From NCBI GenBank assembly GCA_963516005.1, contig CAUPYP010000001.1, forward strand, positions 62,001-126,000: a stretch of DNA of 64,000 nucleotides, given 5' to 3'. Position 1 is the first letter of the stretch, and each line of letters begins with the position of its first letter. The translations under genes were made by a program, and so were the position numbers. Origin of the DNA: CAMUQR01 sp963516005 (GTDB lineage Bacteria > Patescibacteriota > Saccharimonadia > Saccharimonadales > Saccharimonadaceae). Shown here one piece after another: positions 8,462 through 17,130 of this stretch. Under the pieces are notes generated by a model. The model worked only from the letters and a program-made list of their open reading frames with translations. It ran no database searches and was not told where the DNA came from.

Positions 8462-9493
8462 ATGAATAATAATCCATTTCGACCTGATGAGGTCAAAATT
8501 GCGGTCATCGGTGGAGGAACTGGTAGTTTTACTTTACTCTCAGCGCTCAAAAAACACACCAGTCAGATTGCCGCGCTTGTGAATATGGCTGATGATGGTG
8601 GCTCAACCGGCCAATTGCGTGATGAATTAGGAGTTTTGCCGCCTGGTGACGTTCGGCAATGTCTGGTGGCTTTGTCGCGTTTTCCAGAAGTGCGTGATTT
8701 ATTTAATTATCGGTTTGAAGCCGGTAGTTTTAAAGGGCATGCCTTTGGCAATTTGTTTTTGACAGCGCTCGAAAAAATGAAAGGTGACTTCGCGGAAGGG
8801 GTGAAGCTAGCTGGTAAAGTATTAAACATTATCGGTACTGTTGAACCAATTACCCTTAATAACGTCACTTTGATGATCGAAGATGACAAAAAGGTAGTCA
8901 AAGGCGAGTATCGAATCAGCGAAAAACGCTTTGCTCAGGCGCGACCAAAAATCTGGCTCGAACCGCACGCTGAGGCTAACCCAATGGCAATTGGAGCGAT
9001 TATGAACGCCGATATGGTGGTGATTGCGCCGGGCAACTTATATAGTAGCTTAGCGCCAGCTCTGTTGGTTGACGGTGTTGGTGAAGCCCTCAAAAGCTCC
9101 CGTGCACTCAAAGTGTATGTATGCAATCTCATGACTAAACCTGGCCAAACTGATGGTTTCATGGTGCAGGATTTTGCGAGCGAAATTGAGCGAATTGCCG
9201 GTACGGAGTTTTTAGATGTAGTGGTGTTTAATACCGAAATCCCAACCGATGAGCTGATCAAAAAATATGCTCGCGATGGCGAATTGCCGGTTGGCTACGA
9301 TGAGCTGGACTTGCTTGAGCAGAATTATCAGGCGCTTGGTGCGAAACTGCTCTCGAGCCAAGTATGGCAACCAGTCAGTAAAGCCGACCCAATTGCCTCT
9401 AGTCGCACACTGATTCGTCACGATTCTGATTTAATTGCTAAGACGTTGCTGGAAGTGTATAAAACTTACAATTTACAGCGCAATGGTGAATAA
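8462..9493 (+). CDS. yvcK: YvcK/CofD-family protein (gluconeogenesis factor)
   Basis: 343 residues. The nucleotide-binding start IGGGTGSF (residues 16-23), NMADDGGSTGQLR and PPGDVRQCL are diagnostic of the YvcK branch of the CofD-like family. In Firmicutes and Actinobacteria YvcK binds UDP-sugars and links carbon metabolism to cell-wall synthesis and shape. In an organism that appears to have little central metabolism the wall-related role is more likely than gluconeogenesis (inference). The end overlaps the next gene by 11 bases. Confidence 0.9.
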   Translation: MNNNPFRPDEVKIAVIGGGTGSFTLLSALKKHTSQIAALVNMADDGGSTGQLRDELGVLPPGDVRQCLVALSRFPEVRDLFNYRFEAGSFKGHAFGNLFLTALEKMKGDFAEGVKLAGKVLNIIGTVEPITLNNVTLMIEDDKKVVKGEYRISEKRFAQARPKIWLEPHAEANPMAIGAIMNADMVVIAPGNLYSSLAPALLVDGVGEALKSSRALKVYVCNLMTKPGQTDGFMVQDFASEIERIAGTEFLDVVVFNTEIPTDELIKKYARDGELPVGYDELDLLEQNYQALGAKLLSSQVWQPVSKADPIASSRTLIRHDSDLIAKTLLEVYKTYNLQRNGE

Positions 9494-10049
9494 ACTATTT
9501 GTTTTGCTGGATTTTGATCGGACGTTAGCGGACACTGATCAGCTAAAATATGATTTTGATCAGCTTCTGGCGCGTGGTTTATCCTCTGAATCAGCGCTGA
9601 TCGAATTTGGGCAAACGCATCAGACACGACAAGCAGGACAAAAGTACTTATTGCCTGGGGTGATAGAATTGTTGAGTTTTTTACAACAAAAGGTAATTCC
9701 GCATGGTATTTTGACTTATGGTCAAGCTGACTGGCAACGGGCGAAAATATTAGCTACAGGATTAGCTGATTTACCAGTTGTGATCACTGATCGTACCGAT
9801 AAGGGCGCATTGATTGCTAGTTGGCGTCAGGCGAGTGGAGCTTATCAGCTACCGCCCGAGCTGGATGGGCAATTTGTCGAGCAGATTATGCTGATTGATG
9901 ATAAAATCTATTCGTTTGATGGCTTGCCGGCTGATGCTCTAGGGCTATATTGTGGAGGCGGACAAGCTGATGATCTGCCACGCAATGTTCAGTCAATCGC
10001 CAACTTAAGCGAAGCGCAGGACTACATCGGTCAGCTTCTAGACTATTAG
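9483..10049 (+). CDS. HAD-superfamily hydrolase
   Basis: 188 residues. Motif I is LLDFDRT (nucleophile Asp10, acid/base Asp12), motif II is the Thr in ILTYGQ, a Lys in DKGAL may be motif III, and motif IV is MLIDDK. The helical insert after motif I suggests a small-molecule phosphatase of the subfamily I type. The substrate cannot be read. The start ATG lies inside the 3' end of yvcK, so translation is probably coupled. Upstream in-frame codons (from 9435) look like yvcK read in another frame and are left out. Confidence 0.75.
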   Translation: MVNKLFVLLDFDRTLADTDQLKYDFDQLLARGLSSESALIEFGQTHQTRQAGQKYLLPGVIELLSFLQQKVIPHGILTYGQADWQRAKILATGLADLPVVITDRTDKGALIASWRQASGAYQLPPELDGQFVEQIMLIDDKIYSFDGLPADALGLYCGGGQADDLPRNVQSIANLSEAQDYIGQLLDY

Positions 10050-10055
10050 ATAACT

Positions 10056-10087
10056 AAAAATGCCTAGCGTGATACCAGGCGATTTTT
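10056..10087. terminator. bidirectional terminator between the HAD gene and rpmA
   Basis: A-run, GCCT...AGGC stem and T-run lie between converging genes, so it can serve both strands. Confidence 0.6.
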
Positions 10088-10101
10088 AGATTAAAGAGTG
10101 A

Positions 10102-10374
10102 TTATTTAACGCAGACTTGGGTGCGTGGTACGGTTTTACCGCTGAAGCGAGTTTTCTTGACTTTTTTGAACTCAACAACGCCAGCTTTAGCAGCGTGAAT
10201 AGTGTAGTTTCGGCTCATAAAAGTACCTTCACCAGCGATTTTGGTCGCACCAGTTTGGCGAACGAGCACTTCGCCTTCGTTAACTTTTTGGCCACCGAAT
10301 CGTTTGACGCCCAACCGTTGTCCAGGCGAGTCGTGGATGTTCTTACTTGAGCCACCGGCTTTAACTTTTGACAT
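10102..10374 (-). CDS. rpmA: 50S ribosomal protein L27
   Basis: 90 residues. The family start is visible: AGGSSKN, then GQRLGVKRFGGQ. There is no cleavable N-terminal extension of the Firmicutes type. L27 sits near the peptidyl-transferase centre and its N-terminus helps place tRNA. The usual neighbour rplU (L21) is absent here. GGAG sits 8 bases before the start. The 5' leader holds a small hairpin (10388-10402). Confidence 0.95.
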   Translation of the reverse strand: MSKVKAGGSSKNIHDSPGQRLGVKRFGGQKVNEGEVLVRQTGATKIAGEGTFMSRNYTIHAAKAGVVEFKKVKKTRFSGKTVPRTQVCVK

Positions 10375-10387
10375 TTATTTTCTCCTC

Positions 10388-10456
10388 ACCCCGACTTGGG
10401 GTCTTAGTTTTTATAATAACTCGCTATATTTTACACAATTGTGGTTAAAAAGTCAA
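10388..10456 (-). promoter_or_regulatory. rpmA promoter and leader hairpin
   Basis: On the minus strand TTGACT (10451-10456), 17-base spacer, TAAAAT (10428-10433). The leader of about 45 bases carries an ACCCC/GGGGT hairpin at 10388-10402, ending 4 bases upstream of the GGAG ribosome site, where a ribosomal protein could in principle bind. Confidence 0.55.
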
Positions 10457-10505
10457 TAAAAGATTGACAATAACCCAAAAAAGCATCAATTTACGATGAT
10501 AATGC

Positions 10506-10511
10506 TATAAT
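10506..10511 (+). promoter_or_regulatory. promoter of the YIP1-like gene
   Basis: ATGC plus TATAAT at 10506-10511. Leader of about 30 bases with AAAGGAG at 10534-10540 before the ATG at 10546. Confidence 0.65.
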
Positions 10512-10545
10512 AAAACTATAAGTTATAAATAATAAAGGAGAATTT

Positions 10546-11313
10546 ATGTCAGACAACGTAAATCCAACTCCGGCTGCGCCAAAGTCAACTGCGCCGGTAT
10601 CCACGAAAATTGATTTCAAAAATATGTGGAATTTTCTGAAAAAAACTATCACTAATCCAACCGAAGCTTTGACGAAAGACATCGATGGTTTTGTTGATAT
10701 CAAAAACAGTGCTATCTTAGCGGGTGTCGTGGCGCTGATCGGAGCGCTCATCAATGTCATCACGGCGATGATTGTTGCTCTCAATAGCTCACGCGTAGTT
10801 AAAAGCCTCTTCGGTAGCTCAAAAACTGTTAAAGAAGGTCTCAACTGGGACGCTCTGGGAAGTGTTGAGTATGGCTCAATTATTTTTAAAGCCATCTTGG
10901 CCTATGGTTTGATTATGGCAATCGGTGCTGGTGTTTATTTCATCGCTAGCTCAGTCGTAAAAAAACAAGCTAACTTTTCAAAATTACTAGCTGTCGTCAG
11001 CATTGCTCTATTATTCTATCTGGTGCTATCACAAATTGCTGGTACTTTGATTATGAAACTCAGCGTTCAAGTCGGTATGTTTGTGGCGAAAATTGGTTTG
11101 ATTTACGCTCTCGTCTTAGCATACGAAGGTTTGAACTTCCAAATTTTTGGTGACAAAAAAGACCAAACTAAGATTTTCTTCAACATTGCTAGTCTGGCAG
11201 TGGTTGCCGTGGTATTTTATTATATTAACCGCGAACTGATGACTGGTGTGACAGCGTCAAACGTCATGGATGGTCTTGACTCACTCAAATCACTCGAGAA
11301 GCTTTTGAAATAA
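10546..11313 (+). CDS. multi-pass membrane protein, YIP1-like
   Basis: 255 residues with a Pro/Ala-rich cytoplasmic start, a segment KKTITNPTEAL that resembles the pre-membrane region of bacterial YIP1-domain proteins, and about five membrane segments (roughly 60-85, 110-135, 145-165, 170-200, 215-235). No catalytic motif is seen. YIP1-like proteins in bacteria have no settled role. Single-gene unit with its own promoter and terminator. Confidence 0.5.
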   Translation: MSDNVNPTPAAPKSTAPVSTKIDFKNMWNFLKKTITNPTEALTKDIDGFVDIKNSAILAGVVALIGALINVITAMIVALNSSRVVKSLFGSSKTVKEGLNWDALGSVEYGSIIFKAILAYGLIMAIGAGVYFIASSVVKKQANFSKLLAVVSIALLFYLVLSQIAGTLIMKLSVQVGMFVAKIGLIYALVLAYEGLNFQIFGDKKDQTKIFFNIASLAVVAVVFYYINRELMTGVTASNVMDGLDSLKSLEKLLK

Positions 11314-11330
11314 CTGTACCAAATGCAATA

Positions 11331-11362
11331 AAAACCGCCTCGTGACCATTGAGGCGGTTTTT
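11331..11362. terminator. bidirectional terminator
   Basis: AAAACCGCCTC pairs with GAGGCGGTTTT across a 9-base loop, with A- and T-runs on either side, between converging genes. Confidence 0.85.
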
Positions 11363-11382
11363 GTTTAAAAATATCGATGTAT

Positions 11383-12543
11383 TTACGCTTTACGCAAAAT
11401 TACAATACGACGAGCGACGATTTGATCATCGCGGTGATAGAGTAGGCTACGTTCATCGACGTGCCGTAATTTAACCAACTTGAAGCCGAGTCGTTTGAGG
11501 TAAATCGGCTTAATCAGCTCTAAATCACGATATGAACCGTCACGTCGCAACCAAGCTGGCAGGGCGAGACAAACGCGAGCGCCAGTGGGTAATTGTTGAT
11601 GTAAATTAGTTAAAAATCGGGTTTGTAATTGACTGATAGTATCAGCCTCAGTGTCGATAGTGGTGTCTGATTGAATTGACTTAAATGGATAGCCAAGATA
11701 AGTTTCACTGGCGACACAGTCGACATCATTTGGCCACTGTGCTTCGGTGGCATCACCAACTAGCAACTCGGGAGCTAAATCACGATCGAGCCAAGCTAGA
11801 TTCTGTTTGGTATAATCAATCATTCGAGGTTCTAGGTCGCTACCAACTACTCGAAAACCAAGCAAATGAGCCTCTTGCAAGACCACGCCCGTTCCGCAAA
11901 ACGGATCGAGCAGTTTGAACTGCTGGTTTGTCGCAAACGGTGCTGGGCGTGATAAATTAATCAAAATCTGGGCCAACTTCGGTGGTAGCATGCCAACTCG
12001 AGCATCGCGCTTCGGACGCTTACGGTCACGGTTGACATAGGCGGTGATATTTTGGGCGCCAAGACTGCGACCGATGTAAGTTCGGCCGGCTTGTTTAACG
12101 ATAATCAGTTCGAGTTTTTTGGGACTGAGACCGAGCTTATTATGGTGTGAGACGGCGGTTGATAAGGCGCTAGTTTGGTTGGGGACGAGGCGAATTGAGC
12201 CAGTGAAGGCTGATTTAATGGCTAGACCTAGCTCCTGCGCCTGACGTGGTTTGATGCGCGAATTGTAATAGCTCACGCCGAGAGTGATTTTACCTAAATC
12301 TTGCGTTAAGGTTTTAGTATAAAACTGCACCAGGCGACTCTTGATGGTTTTAAAATCAGTAGTGTTTAACTCCAAATCAAGTTGTGCTAACTTCAAACAA
12401 CCACCAAAATGATTAATTTCGGCTGTTTCCGCATCAATCAGTGCAAAATCCTCACCAACAAGCTGGAGTTTATCTGCCCCAAAATAACTCTCGAGCTCGG
12501 CCACTGATAGCTCGGCTTGTCGTCCCAAAATTGCAATTAACAT
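11383..12543 (-). CDS. TRM11-like class I SAM-dependent methyltransferase
   Basis: 386 residues. The N-terminal half is THUMP-like in layout; the C-terminal half is a Rossmann methyltransferase with motif I LLDPFCGTG and an acidic strand end VVGSDLEPRM, as in TRM11/TrmG10 enzymes that make N2-methylguanosine in tRNA. The expected catalytic DPPY-type motif IV is replaced by SETYLGYP, so the activity may differ or be lost. The start is leaderless: TATAAT (12550-12555 on this strand) ends 6 bases before the ATG. Divergent from xseA. Confidence 0.7.
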   Translation of the reverse strand: MLIAILGRQAELSVAELESYFGADKLQLVGEDFALIDAETAEINHFGGCLKLAQLDLELNTTDFKTIKSRLVQFYTKTLTQDLGKITLGVSYYNSRIKPRQAQELGLAIKSAFTGSIRLVPNQTSALSTAVSHHNKLGLSPKKLELIIVKQAGRTYIGRSLGAQNITAYVNRDRKRPKRDARVGMLPPKLAQILINLSRPAPFATNQQFKLLDPFCGTGVVLQEAHLLGFRVVGSDLEPRMIDYTKQNLAWLDRDLAPELLVGDATEAQWPNDVDCVASETYLGYPFKSIQSDTTIDTEADTISQLQTRFLTNLHQQLPTGARVCLALPAWLRRDGSYRDLELIKPIYLKRLGFKLVKLRHVDERSLLYHRDDQIVARRIVILRKA

Positions 12544-12572
12544 AAGGCTATTATATATGATATGATGGTGAT
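12544..12572. promoter_or_regulatory. back-to-back leaderless promoters in 29 bases
   Basis: Minus-strand TATAAT at 12550-12555 serves the methyltransferase (ATG at 12543) and plus-strand TATGAT at 12561-12566 serves xseA (ATG at 12573). Both end exactly 6 bases before their ATG. Each -35 region must lie over or beyond the other gene's -10 and start. Confidence 0.7.
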
Positions 12573-13682
12573 ATGGAAGTGGGAGAACAAGTTCCGTCGC
12601 TACCGATTTTCGGTGTGGTTGATTTTTTGGCGACGACTAATCAGATTTTAGACTACAGCTTGCCAGTGGTACAAATTATTGGTGAGGTGTCGAGTTTTAA
12701 GATAAATCAAGATAAATATATTTTTTTTGACCTCAAAGAAGACGATAGTTTGGTGAGCTGTTTTATGATGCGGTTTAAACTGCGTCAAGAGATTATTGAC
12801 GGCATGAAGGTAATTATTACTGGTAAACCAAACTTGACGCGGATGGGCAAGTTCAGTATTACCGTCGATAGTATCAAGCCTTTTGGTCAGGGTGAAATTA
12901 AAAAACAGCGTGATTTATTGTTTGAAAAACTTAAAAACGAAGGTTTGTTTGATGAAGCGCGTAAGCGAGCTTTGCCACGCTTACCAGAGCGAATCGGGGT
13001 GATTTCCTCAACCGGTGCCGCTGGTTATCAGGATTTTATTAAGATCATCAATGAACGCTGGTCGGGACTGGAACTGGTGGTGCGTTCAACTCCAGTGCAG
13101 GGTGATATGGCGGCTGACGAAATGATTAATGCTCTCGATGAGCTGAATCAGATGGACTTGGACGTGATTGTGGTGATTCGTGGCGGTGGGTCACGGGATG
13201 ATTTGGCGTGCTTTGACGATGAACGGTTGGCACGGGCGATCGATGAGAGTTATTTGCCGGTGGCGACTGGTATTGGGCATGAGATTGATATGAGTCTGGC
13301 AGATCTAGTGGCGGATTTTCGAGCGGCTACCCCGAGTCATTTAGCACAGGCAATTGTGCCGTCGAAAAAAACCGTGCTTGACGGTCTGGAACAAGGTCTG
13401 AAATACATTCAGGCTGATTTAGTGCAAGCCTGCGATCGCCAACTCGACTGGGTTGACCAGTGTCATCTAGAAGTATTACAGGCGCTGTTTGACAAAATTG
13501 AACAAACCGAAAACCGGGTGTTTGAGATGGCGCGAATTCTCAAGGCGCTTAATCCTCAGCGCGTCTTGGAACGCGGTTATGCTATTGTCCGTGGAATTGT
13601 CGCCCAACAACAGTTAATTGAAATTGAGCTAAAAGATAAAATAATTGCCGCTGAGGTAAAGGAGATTTATGACAAAAAATAA
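12573..13682 (+). CDS. xseA: exodeoxyribonuclease VII large subunit
   Basis: 369 residues, shorter than the E. coli enzyme. An N-terminal OB fold (IIGEVSSFK onward) is followed by the conserved core: GVISSTGAAGYQDF, then VIRGGGSRDDLACF, then TGIGHEIDMSLADLVAD and ATPSHLAQ. The C-terminal coiled coil that binds XseB is present but short. The enzyme degrades single-stranded DNA to oligonucleotides in the cytoplasm. Leaderless promoter; overlaps xseB by 14 bases with AAAGGAG inside the 3' end of xseA. Confidence 0.93.
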   Translation: MEVGEQVPSLPIFGVVDFLATTNQILDYSLPVVQIIGEVSSFKINQDKYIFFDLKEDDSLVSCFMMRFKLRQEIIDGMKVIITGKPNLTRMGKFSITVDSIKPFGQGEIKKQRDLLFEKLKNEGLFDEARKRALPRLPERIGVISSTGAAGYQDFIKIINERWSGLELVVRSTPVQGDMAADEMINALDELNQMDLDVIVVIRGGGSRDDLACFDDERLARAIDESYLPVATGIGHEIDMSLADLVADFRAATPSHLAQAIVPSKKTVLDGLEQGLKYIQADLVQACDRQLDWVDQCHLEVLQALFDKIEQTENRVFEMARILKALNPQRVLERGYAIVRGIVAQQQLIEIELKDKIIAAEVKEIYDKK

Positions 13683-13851
13683 AACTATTAAGCAACAAAT
13701 GGAAGAAATCGAAGAGATTTTAAACTGGTTCGATCAGGCCAGTGATTTCGATGTCGAGAAGGCGACTGAGAAATACCAGCAGGCTTATGAACTACTCCAA
13801 GAGCTACGTTTAGACCTGGAAACCAAGAAAAATCAGATTGAAGAACTGTAG
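13669..13851 (+). CDS. xseB: exodeoxyribonuclease VII small subunit
   Basis: 60 residues, all helical, with the family pattern of an acidic start helix (MEEIEEILNWF) and a second helix (YELLQELRLDLETKKNQIEEL region). This is the normal size for XseB. Overlap with xseA keeps the two subunits translated together. Confidence 0.85.
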   Translation: MTKNKTIKQQMEEIEEILNWFDQASDFDVEKATEKYQQAYELLQELRLDLETKKNQIEEL

Positions 13852-13941
13852 TAATTTGGAAATTTTGATAAAATATTATCTGGTAGAAAATAAAATAATA
13901 AAAAGTCAACCGAACAATTTTACACTGGCTGTGGAAAAAGC

Positions 13942-14481
13942 ATGAGCGAGATTTTGATGATAATTGGTGGGGTAGTGGGGGCGATGTTTTTGTTGACAGT
14001 GCTAGTTGGTGCACCGTATGTGCCAACGCATAGTCGTCAGTTTCGTCGGCTGTTGCGTTATTTACGGCTTAATCCGCAGACCGATGTATTGGTCGATTTA
14101 GGTGCGGGCGATGGGAAAATTGTGCGCTTGTCAGCTCCATATGTGAAATTAGCGCTGGGCTACGAAATCAATCCGGCTCTAGTAGCGCTGGCAAAATTAC
14201 GCACTCGGAGTTTCCAGAATACTCGTATCAAATTGGCTGATTTGCGTCAGATTCAGTTGCCTCCGGAAACGACTGTAATTTATATTTTTTCAGCTGGAAC
14301 TTTTTTAAAACAAGTGATTGCGCTCATTAACCGACATCTCCAGCAAGCTAATCGACCATTAACAGTGATTAGTTATGGCTTTGAAATGCCGGATCTCGGC
14401 CAGCCGGAGGTTTATCAGGGCTTTTTGATTTATCGCCTCAAGCAAAAAAGCACTAGCAAAAAACCGTCAAGCAGGGTATAA
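13942..14481 (+). CDS. membrane-anchored class I methyltransferase
   Basis: 179 residues. One N-terminal membrane segment (about residues 5-25), then a Rossmann fold with motif I VDLGAGDGKIV and the acidic strand LGYEINP. The catalytic end is short. This layout occurs in small bacterial methyltransferases of unknown substrate. The next gene is another single-pass membrane protein, started from its own leaderless promoter inside the 3' end of this gene. Confidence 0.65.
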   Translation: MSEILMIIGGVVGAMFLLTVLVGAPYVPTHSRQFRRLLRYLRLNPQTDVLVDLGAGDGKIVRLSAPYVKLALGYEINPALVALAKLRTRSFQNTRIKLADLRQIQLPPETTVIYIFSAGTFLKQVIALINRHLQQANRPLTVISYGFEMPDLGQPEVYQGFLIYRLKQKSTSKKPSSRV

Positions 14482-14489
14482 TTTAACTT

Positions 14490-15146
14490 ATGGAAAACGC
14501 TCAACAAAAAAATCCCAAAAACGAAGCTAACGGCTTGATGGTGATGGCAGTGGTCTTTGGACTAATTCTATTCTTGGGTCTGGTGACCATGGTGTGGATG
14601 GCAATTACTTTTGCTAATTATCGTAATAATGATGTTAATCGTCTCAAGGCAAAAGAAGAAGAATCGCGTATTGCGACTACGCAGAAGTTAGAAGCGCAAT
14701 TTGCCGAACTCGAAAAAACACCATATCAGCAGTTTGTGGGGCCAGAAGATTTAGGGCGTGTGGCTTTTTCTTACCCTAAAACTTGGAATCAATACATTAA
14801 TAAGGCCACTCAGCCATTTGAAGTGTTTTTTAACCCAAATCTAGTCCGTCCAGTATCTGATGCTAACTCGCGCTATGCTCTGCGGATGCTAATTGAACCA
14901 AATGATTATGTCAAAGTTGTTGATAAATACAGTAGTTTAATTAAAAGTAATAAACTCAAACAATCGATTATTAATATCAACGGTCAGCAGTCAACCCGCC
15001 TTGATGGTCAATTTAGTGACAAAATCACTGGTTCAGCAGTTATCTTTAAAATCCGTGACAAGACGGTGACGATTCGTACCGACACCGACCAAACTCACTT
15101 GCCAGATTTTAATAAATTGATCGGCACTATCACCTTCAAAGATTAA
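14490..15146 (+). CDS. single-pass membrane protein with PsbP-like C-terminal domain
   Basis: 218 residues: one membrane segment (about 18-42), a charged coiled stretch (50-75), then a domain starting FSYPKTW that resembles the PsbP/MOG1-like fold seen in many Gram-positive lipoproteins. The domain would lie outside the cell. TATAAT at 14477-14482 ends 7 bases before the ATG, so the transcript should be leaderless. Function unknown. Confidence 0.55.
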   Translation: MENAQQKNPKNEANGLMVMAVVFGLILFLGLVTMVWMAITFANYRNNDVNRLKAKEEESRIATTQKLEAQFAELEKTPYQQFVGPEDLGRVAFSYPKTWNQYINKATQPFEVFFNPNLVRPVSDANSRYALRMLIEPNDYVKVVDKYSSLIKSNKLKQSIININGQQSTRLDGQFSDKITGSAVIFKIRDKTVTIRTDTDQTHLPDFNKLIGTITFKD

Positions 15147-15170
15147 AAAACTTACTCACTAGGGAATTGA

Positions 15171-15200
15171 AAACCGTTGTATTTACTACAACGGTTTTTT
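15171..15200 (+). terminator. intrinsic terminator
   Basis: An 11-base stem (AAACCGTTGTA with TACAACGGTTT) is followed by a T-run. It separates the PsbP-like gene from the histidine kinase. Confidence 0.85.
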
Positions 15201-15257
15201 AGATATGTTGACGTATGGAGCTGTCTAGAGAATTGTGTTTTATGTTACAATGGCAAT

Positions 15258-15962
15258 ATGAATAACTCAGAGTGGAGCGCGTTGGATTTAGGGCAAAACA
15301 CCATTGTAGCACACGAACTAAAAAGTCCGTTGGCGCTGATTCGTCAGATGTCGTTGTTTTTGACGCAGAATCAACTCGAGCCAGCTAAAACTCAGCGCTA
15401 TTTGCAACAAATTGTTGCCACCTCCGAGCGAGCCTTGCGGTTGACTAATGGTCTCAGTCGGTTGGCGAATCTAGATCAATTACCACTAAATCTCGAGCCA
15501 ATTAACGTGGCTGAACTCTGTAAGCAAGTCGAACTTGAACTCAATCCGTTGTTTAAATTACATCAAAAACGCTTATTGGTGCGCAAAAAACGTCGTCAAT
15601 ATCTAGCGGTGGCGGATTATTTTTTATTGAAGTCGGTGTTAATTCAGTTCTGTGATAATGCACTGCACTATGCGGATGCGCATCATCCAGTCAAAATCGA
15701 AATTGCCCAGACAAAACAAGCAATTCGGGTGAGTGTTAAAGATCGCGGACCACGTTTGCCAACTGCGGTTTGGCGTCAGCTCAATGCTAATCGTCTAGCC
15801 CCGCAAGCTATCGCTTCTCGTCCGCAGAGTAGTGGAATTGGACTCTGTATAGCTCAGCAATTCGCCGAGGCAATGTCGGCGCGCATCGGCGCTCAGTCAC
15901 ATACTGACGGAGTTAGTTTTTATATCGATTTAATGGTTTCTAATCAGTTGTCACTGTTATGA
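15258..15962 (+). CDS. soluble sensor histidine kinase without sensor domain
   Basis: 234 residues. There is no membrane segment and no PAS or GAF domain. The H-box is VAHELKSPLALI, the N-box FCDNALHYAD, and the ATP lid region has KDRGPRLP and SSGIGLCIAQQF. The start at 15258 is preferred over an upstream in-frame ATG because TACAAT at 15246-15251 ends 6 bases before it. It overlaps the single-domain response regulator by 4 bases (ATGA), so they form a pair. The signal must come through a partner protein. Confidence 0.82.
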   Translation: MNNSEWSALDLGQNTIVAHELKSPLALIRQMSLFLTQNQLEPAKTQRYLQQIVATSERALRLTNGLSRLANLDQLPLNLEPINVAELCKQVELELNPLFKLHQKRLLVRKKRRQYLAVADYFLLKSVLIQFCDNALHYADAHHPVKIEIAQTKQAIRVSVKDRGPRLPTAVWRQLNANRLAPQAIASRPQSSGIGLCIAQQFAEAMSARIGAQSHTDGVSFYIDLMVSNQLSLL

Positions 15963-16363
15963 TAAGAGCGCAAATTACCACTGATGGCGTTTCAACAAGT
16001 AAGCTACCGCTCGTCATGGTGGTGGATGATGATGTGTTTTTGGGGCAATTAGTTCAGGATGTGCTAGATGAATATCAAGTTGTGCTGTGTACTGATGCGG
16101 TGATGGCGTTAGAGCAACTCGATGAGCTAACGCCACAAGCAATGATTATCGATTTGTTAATGCCGGCGGCGACTGGTTTTAGTTTGATTCAGGAGTTAAT
16201 TTCACATGACGATCTCAATAAAATCCCGTTAATTATTTGTTCAAGCGTGGCAAATGAAGTTGACGCCGAGTTTTTGCAGGCGAGTGGTGTACGGGCGATT
16301 CTAGACAAGAATACTATCCAGCCTCAGGATTTAAAATTAACACTTAAACGGCTTGGTATATGA
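15959..16363 (+). CDS. single-domain response regulator
   Basis: 134 residues, receiver domain only. The acidic pair is VVDDDV, the phospho-acceptor Asp lies in MIIDLLMP, the switch Ser in IICSS and the Lys in ILDKN. There is no DNA-binding output, so it probably acts by protein contact. Translated together with the kinase through an ATGA overlap. Confidence 0.85.
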   Translation: MIRAQITTDGVSTSKLPLVMVVDDDVFLGQLVQDVLDEYQVVLCTDAVMALEQLDELTPQAMIIDLLMPAATGFSLIQELISHDDLNKIPLIICSSVANEVDAEFLQASGVRAILDKNTIQPQDLKLTLKRLGI

Positions 16364-16412
16364 TGTTAAAAACACAACATTATCTAAAAACCGCACTGTT
16401 CAGGAGGTTGCA

Positions 16413-17093
16413 ATGAGTCAGTTTTTGCGGACGCAGGCGATTATTTTACGGCGGACTAACTACGGTGAAGCTGATAAAATTATCAATTTCTTAACCACTG
16501 ACGGTCAGTTGTCAGCTGTGGCACGGGGTATTCGCAAGGCAGGCAGTAAGCTGGCCGGGGCGCTTGAGCCGTTTAGCGTAGTGGAGCTGGTGTTAGTTAA
16601 AACTCGCGGTGATTTATATCGGATTACCAGTGCTAATTTGTTGGAATATTTTGATCAAATTATCGCTTCGTATGAGCGGTTAGAACTCGGTTATTATTTC
16701 ATGAAAATTGCCAGTCGGCTCAGTCAGGATTTGGACGGTGATTATTGGTTTGTGATTTTAAAACAAACACTGGAAGTGCTTAATCAGCCAACGATTGATA
16801 TGCGCTTAATTAAGGCTTGGTTTAATTTTCAGGCGGCGATTGCGCAGGGTGAGGCTTTTAACTGGGAACTAACAGCTGATGGACAGGCGACGCAATTAAC
16901 GCAGAATTACAACTATGACGTCGGGCAAAAAGTCTTAATGCCTGATTCGCATGGTCGAATTACTAGTGATGTCTTAAAGCTTATCAAAGTGTTAAATCTC
17001 TACGACCTGCCAACAGTAGCGCGGATTAGAGGTGTGGAACCATATCTAGACTTATTATTAAATGTGTCAGTGGCACATTTGAGTATGGAATAA
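16413..17093 (+). CDS. recO: DNA repair protein RecO
   Basis: 226 residues with the family start: RTQAIILRRTNYGEADKI, then LSAVARGIRKAGSKLAG, an OB fold, and a helical C-terminal part. The cysteine zinc motif of some RecO proteins is not present. RecO loads RecA on SSB-covered DNA. A near-perfect AGGAGG at 16402-16407 fixes the start; the in-frame codons from 16353 are not part of it. Confidence 0.88.
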   Translation: MSQFLRTQAIILRRTNYGEADKIINFLTTDGQLSAVARGIRKAGSKLAGALEPFSVVELVLVKTRGDLYRITSANLLEYFDQIIASYERLELGYYFMKIASRLSQDLDGDYWFVILKQTLEVLNQPTIDMRLIKAWFNFQAAIAQGEAFNWELTADGQATQLTQNYNYDVGQKVLMPDSHGRITSDVLKLIKVLNLYDLPTVARIRGVEPYLDLLLNVSVAHLSME

Positions 17094-17106
17094 AGGTTGA
17101 TATTAA

Positions 17107-17130
17107 AATACCCGCATTATTGCGGGTATT
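17107..17130. terminator. terminator shared by recO and the gene at 17117-17632
   Basis: Perfect 10-base stem AATACCCGCA/TGCGGGTATT with loop TTAT. The T-run is better on the minus strand. The stop codon of the minus-strand gene lies in the loop. Confidence 0.7.
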
